A DNA stretch of 42,159 nt. It comes from Campylobacterales bacterium. GTDB taxonomy: Bacteria > Campylobacterota > Campylobacteria > Campylobacterales > Sulfurovaceae. Within the stretch, counting starts at the first letter, position 1; each line of letters opens with the position of its first letter. The notes beneath the pieces are model-generated. The model did not search any database and was not told the DNA's origin. It worked only from the letters and a program-made list of their open reading frames with translations. The stretch spans positions 1-42,159 of the forward strand of contig JAFGVX010000074.1 of NCBI GenBank assembly GCA_016937775.1, in the 5' to 3' direction. Of this stretch, positions 41,209-42,159 are shown piece by piece. The position numbers were made by a program, and so were the translations under genes.

Positions 41209-42159
41209 ATGTATACAGATGAAGATTTAGACATAGCAGTAGATAAGGGGATTTTTACCGCCAAATCTGTTGAAGAGTTTCGATCTTTGCAGTCATCGTC
41301 AAAAAATTCACCCTCCGTTGATGAAGAGAATTTCAGACTCATTGGTGGATTCAATGATATCTTTATAGTCATAGCATGTTTGCTACTTCTCTTCTCTTCG
41401 TTGTGGGTTCTTAAAAAGGTAGACCCAAGCTTGGGATATTTTGTTTTTACTGTTTTATCGTGGGGATTGTCTGAATTTTTTGTACGAAAAAGAAAAATGG
41501 CGCTTCCGGCTATCGTTCTTCTGCTCTCATTTCTTGGCGGGGTTTTTGAGCTATCTATGTCTCTTTTGACCCCTTTTCTTTCAGATGTATCTCTGCTTTT
41601 TGCCGCTGCCATAGTGGCTATAGCCGCATATTTTCATTGGTTGCGTTTTAATGTTCCCATTACTATCGCTGTTGGTGCATTAGCGGGAGTTGTTGTGTTG
41701 GTTTTGGTTACTATGAGTATCTTTCCTAGCACAAAGGAGTGGTTCTCGACCATGCTATTTGTATGTGGCATCATGGTATTTTTGTTTGCAATGTATTGGG
41801 ATTCTTCTGATATCAGCAGAACCACCCGTAGATCAGATGTGGCTTTTTGGCTACATCTTCTCTCAGCCCCGCTTATCATCCACTCTGTCTTTTCAAGCTT
41901 GGGTATCTTAAATGGTGAGGAGAATTTGGGGAGTATGGCTATCGTTATAGTTTTGTATCTACTGATGACTTCGATATCTATCGCTATTGATCGGCGTGCA
42001 TTTATGGTCTCTTCACTTATTTATGTTCTCTATGCACTCTCTAGCTTGATCGAGACATATGGTGGAGTCGGCTATAGCTTTGCACTTACCGGCATTCTCA
42101 TCGGAAGTTCGCTTTTGTTACTTTCAGCATATTGGCACCGTGTAAGAGCAAATCTAGTA
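41209..42159 (+). CDS. Large membrane protein, truncated at window edge
   Basis: The frame is open from the ATG at 41209 to the last base, giving 317 codons without a stop, so the gene continues outside. The first ~43 residues are charged and soluble (MYTDEDLDIAVDKGIF...), followed by about nine or ten hydrophobic helices with short loops. This resembles DUF2157-like multi-helix membrane proteins, which have a short N-terminal soluble part, but I could not confirm the family. Minus-strand frames over the same bases are shadows. Confidence 0.7.
   Translation, partial: MYTDEDLDIAVDKGIFTAKSVEEFRSLQSSSKNSPSVDEENFRLIGGFNDIFIVIACLLLLFSSLWVLKKVDPSLGYFVFTVLSWGLSEFFVRKRKMALPAIVLLLSFLGGVFELSMSLLTPFLSDVSLLFAAAIVAIAAYFHWLRFNVPITIAVGALAGVVVLVLVTMSIFPSTKEWFSTMLFVCGIMVFLFAMYWDSSDISRTTRRSDVAFWLHLLSAPLIIHSVFSSLGILNGEENLGSMAIVIVLYLLMTSISIAIDRRAFMVSSLIYVLYALSSLIETYGGVGYSFALTGILIGSSLLLLSAYWHRVRANLV

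Noticed and set aside
41193-41612. Minus-strand frame at the right edge, with another at 41634-41879
   Set aside because: Both are antisense to the 317-codon + strand membrane protein, which has a promoter, a ribosome site and a regular helix pattern.
1-42159. CRISPR array, tRNA, rRNA, riboswitch or prophage
   Set aside because: No spaced direct repeats, no cloverleaf or rRNA-like segments and no phage structural genes were seen by reading; a covariance-model search was not possible.

Overview
The window is AT-rich DNA from a proteobacterium, most likely a free-living Campylobacterota (Sulfurimonas/Sulfuricurvum/Arcobacter-like). The basis is the tight gene packing, TATAAT/TACAAT -10 boxes without clear -35 boxes, an ArsRS-type two-component system with an HtrA protease, and the clpS-clpA-aat, argF and hemN genes. 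This is inferred from protein style; no rRNA is present to prove it.

Layout. (1) Bases 1-117 are the C-terminal tail of an integrase-type transposase. (2) Bases 153-12220 are housekeeping genes on the + strand: the N-degron set clpS-clpA-aat, transaldolase, a PilT-like ATPase, hemB, a geranylgeranyl-reductase-like flavoprotein, a secreted protein, argF, hemN and a two-CCG-domain Fe-S protein. (3) Bases 12217-36713 are a large, mostly minus-strand secondary-metabolite locus. (4) Bases 36776-40114 encode a sensor kinase, a response regulator and the HtrA/Do protease. (5) The window ends with three uncharacterised membrane proteins, the last one cut by the window edge.

The locus in (3) reads as an aryl-polyene plus dialkylresorcinol (flexirubin-type) pigment system. 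A MIO-type aromatic amino acid ammonia-lyase would make a cinnamate or coumarate starter, and an AMP-dependent ligase would load it on one of three acyl carrier proteins. Ketosynthases, two Cys-less chain-length-factor-like partners, a ketoreductase and two hotdog dehydratases would build a conjugated polyene; there is no enoyl reductase. A DarA/DarB pair would make a dialkylresorcinol. A BtrH-like acyl-ACP transferase encoded between DarB and a ketosynthase is a good candidate for joining the halves. An MMPL exporter, a LolA-like carrier, an ABC-2 exporter, an LpxL-like acyltransferase and a COG4648-PlsC fusion suggest delivery to and anchoring in the outer membrane. A halogenase-family flavoprotein may tailor the product.

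The locus has two main minus-strand operons (36713 to 30761, and 27457 to 12217). They are separated by an island with a deacetylase, a PAP2 phosphatase, a MipA/OmpV porin-like protein and the LpxL-like acyltransferase. The second operon is interrupted by one dehydratase gene on the + strand (17480-17839). Aryl-polyene and dialkylresorcinol pathways are known in other bacteria. The points of interest are their combination here, the BtrH-like and small HTH-like genes in the Dar block, the second KS/CLF-like pair, and the fused acyltransferase. No tRNA, rRNA or CRISPR was seen, and no stretch over 300 bases lacks a gene.
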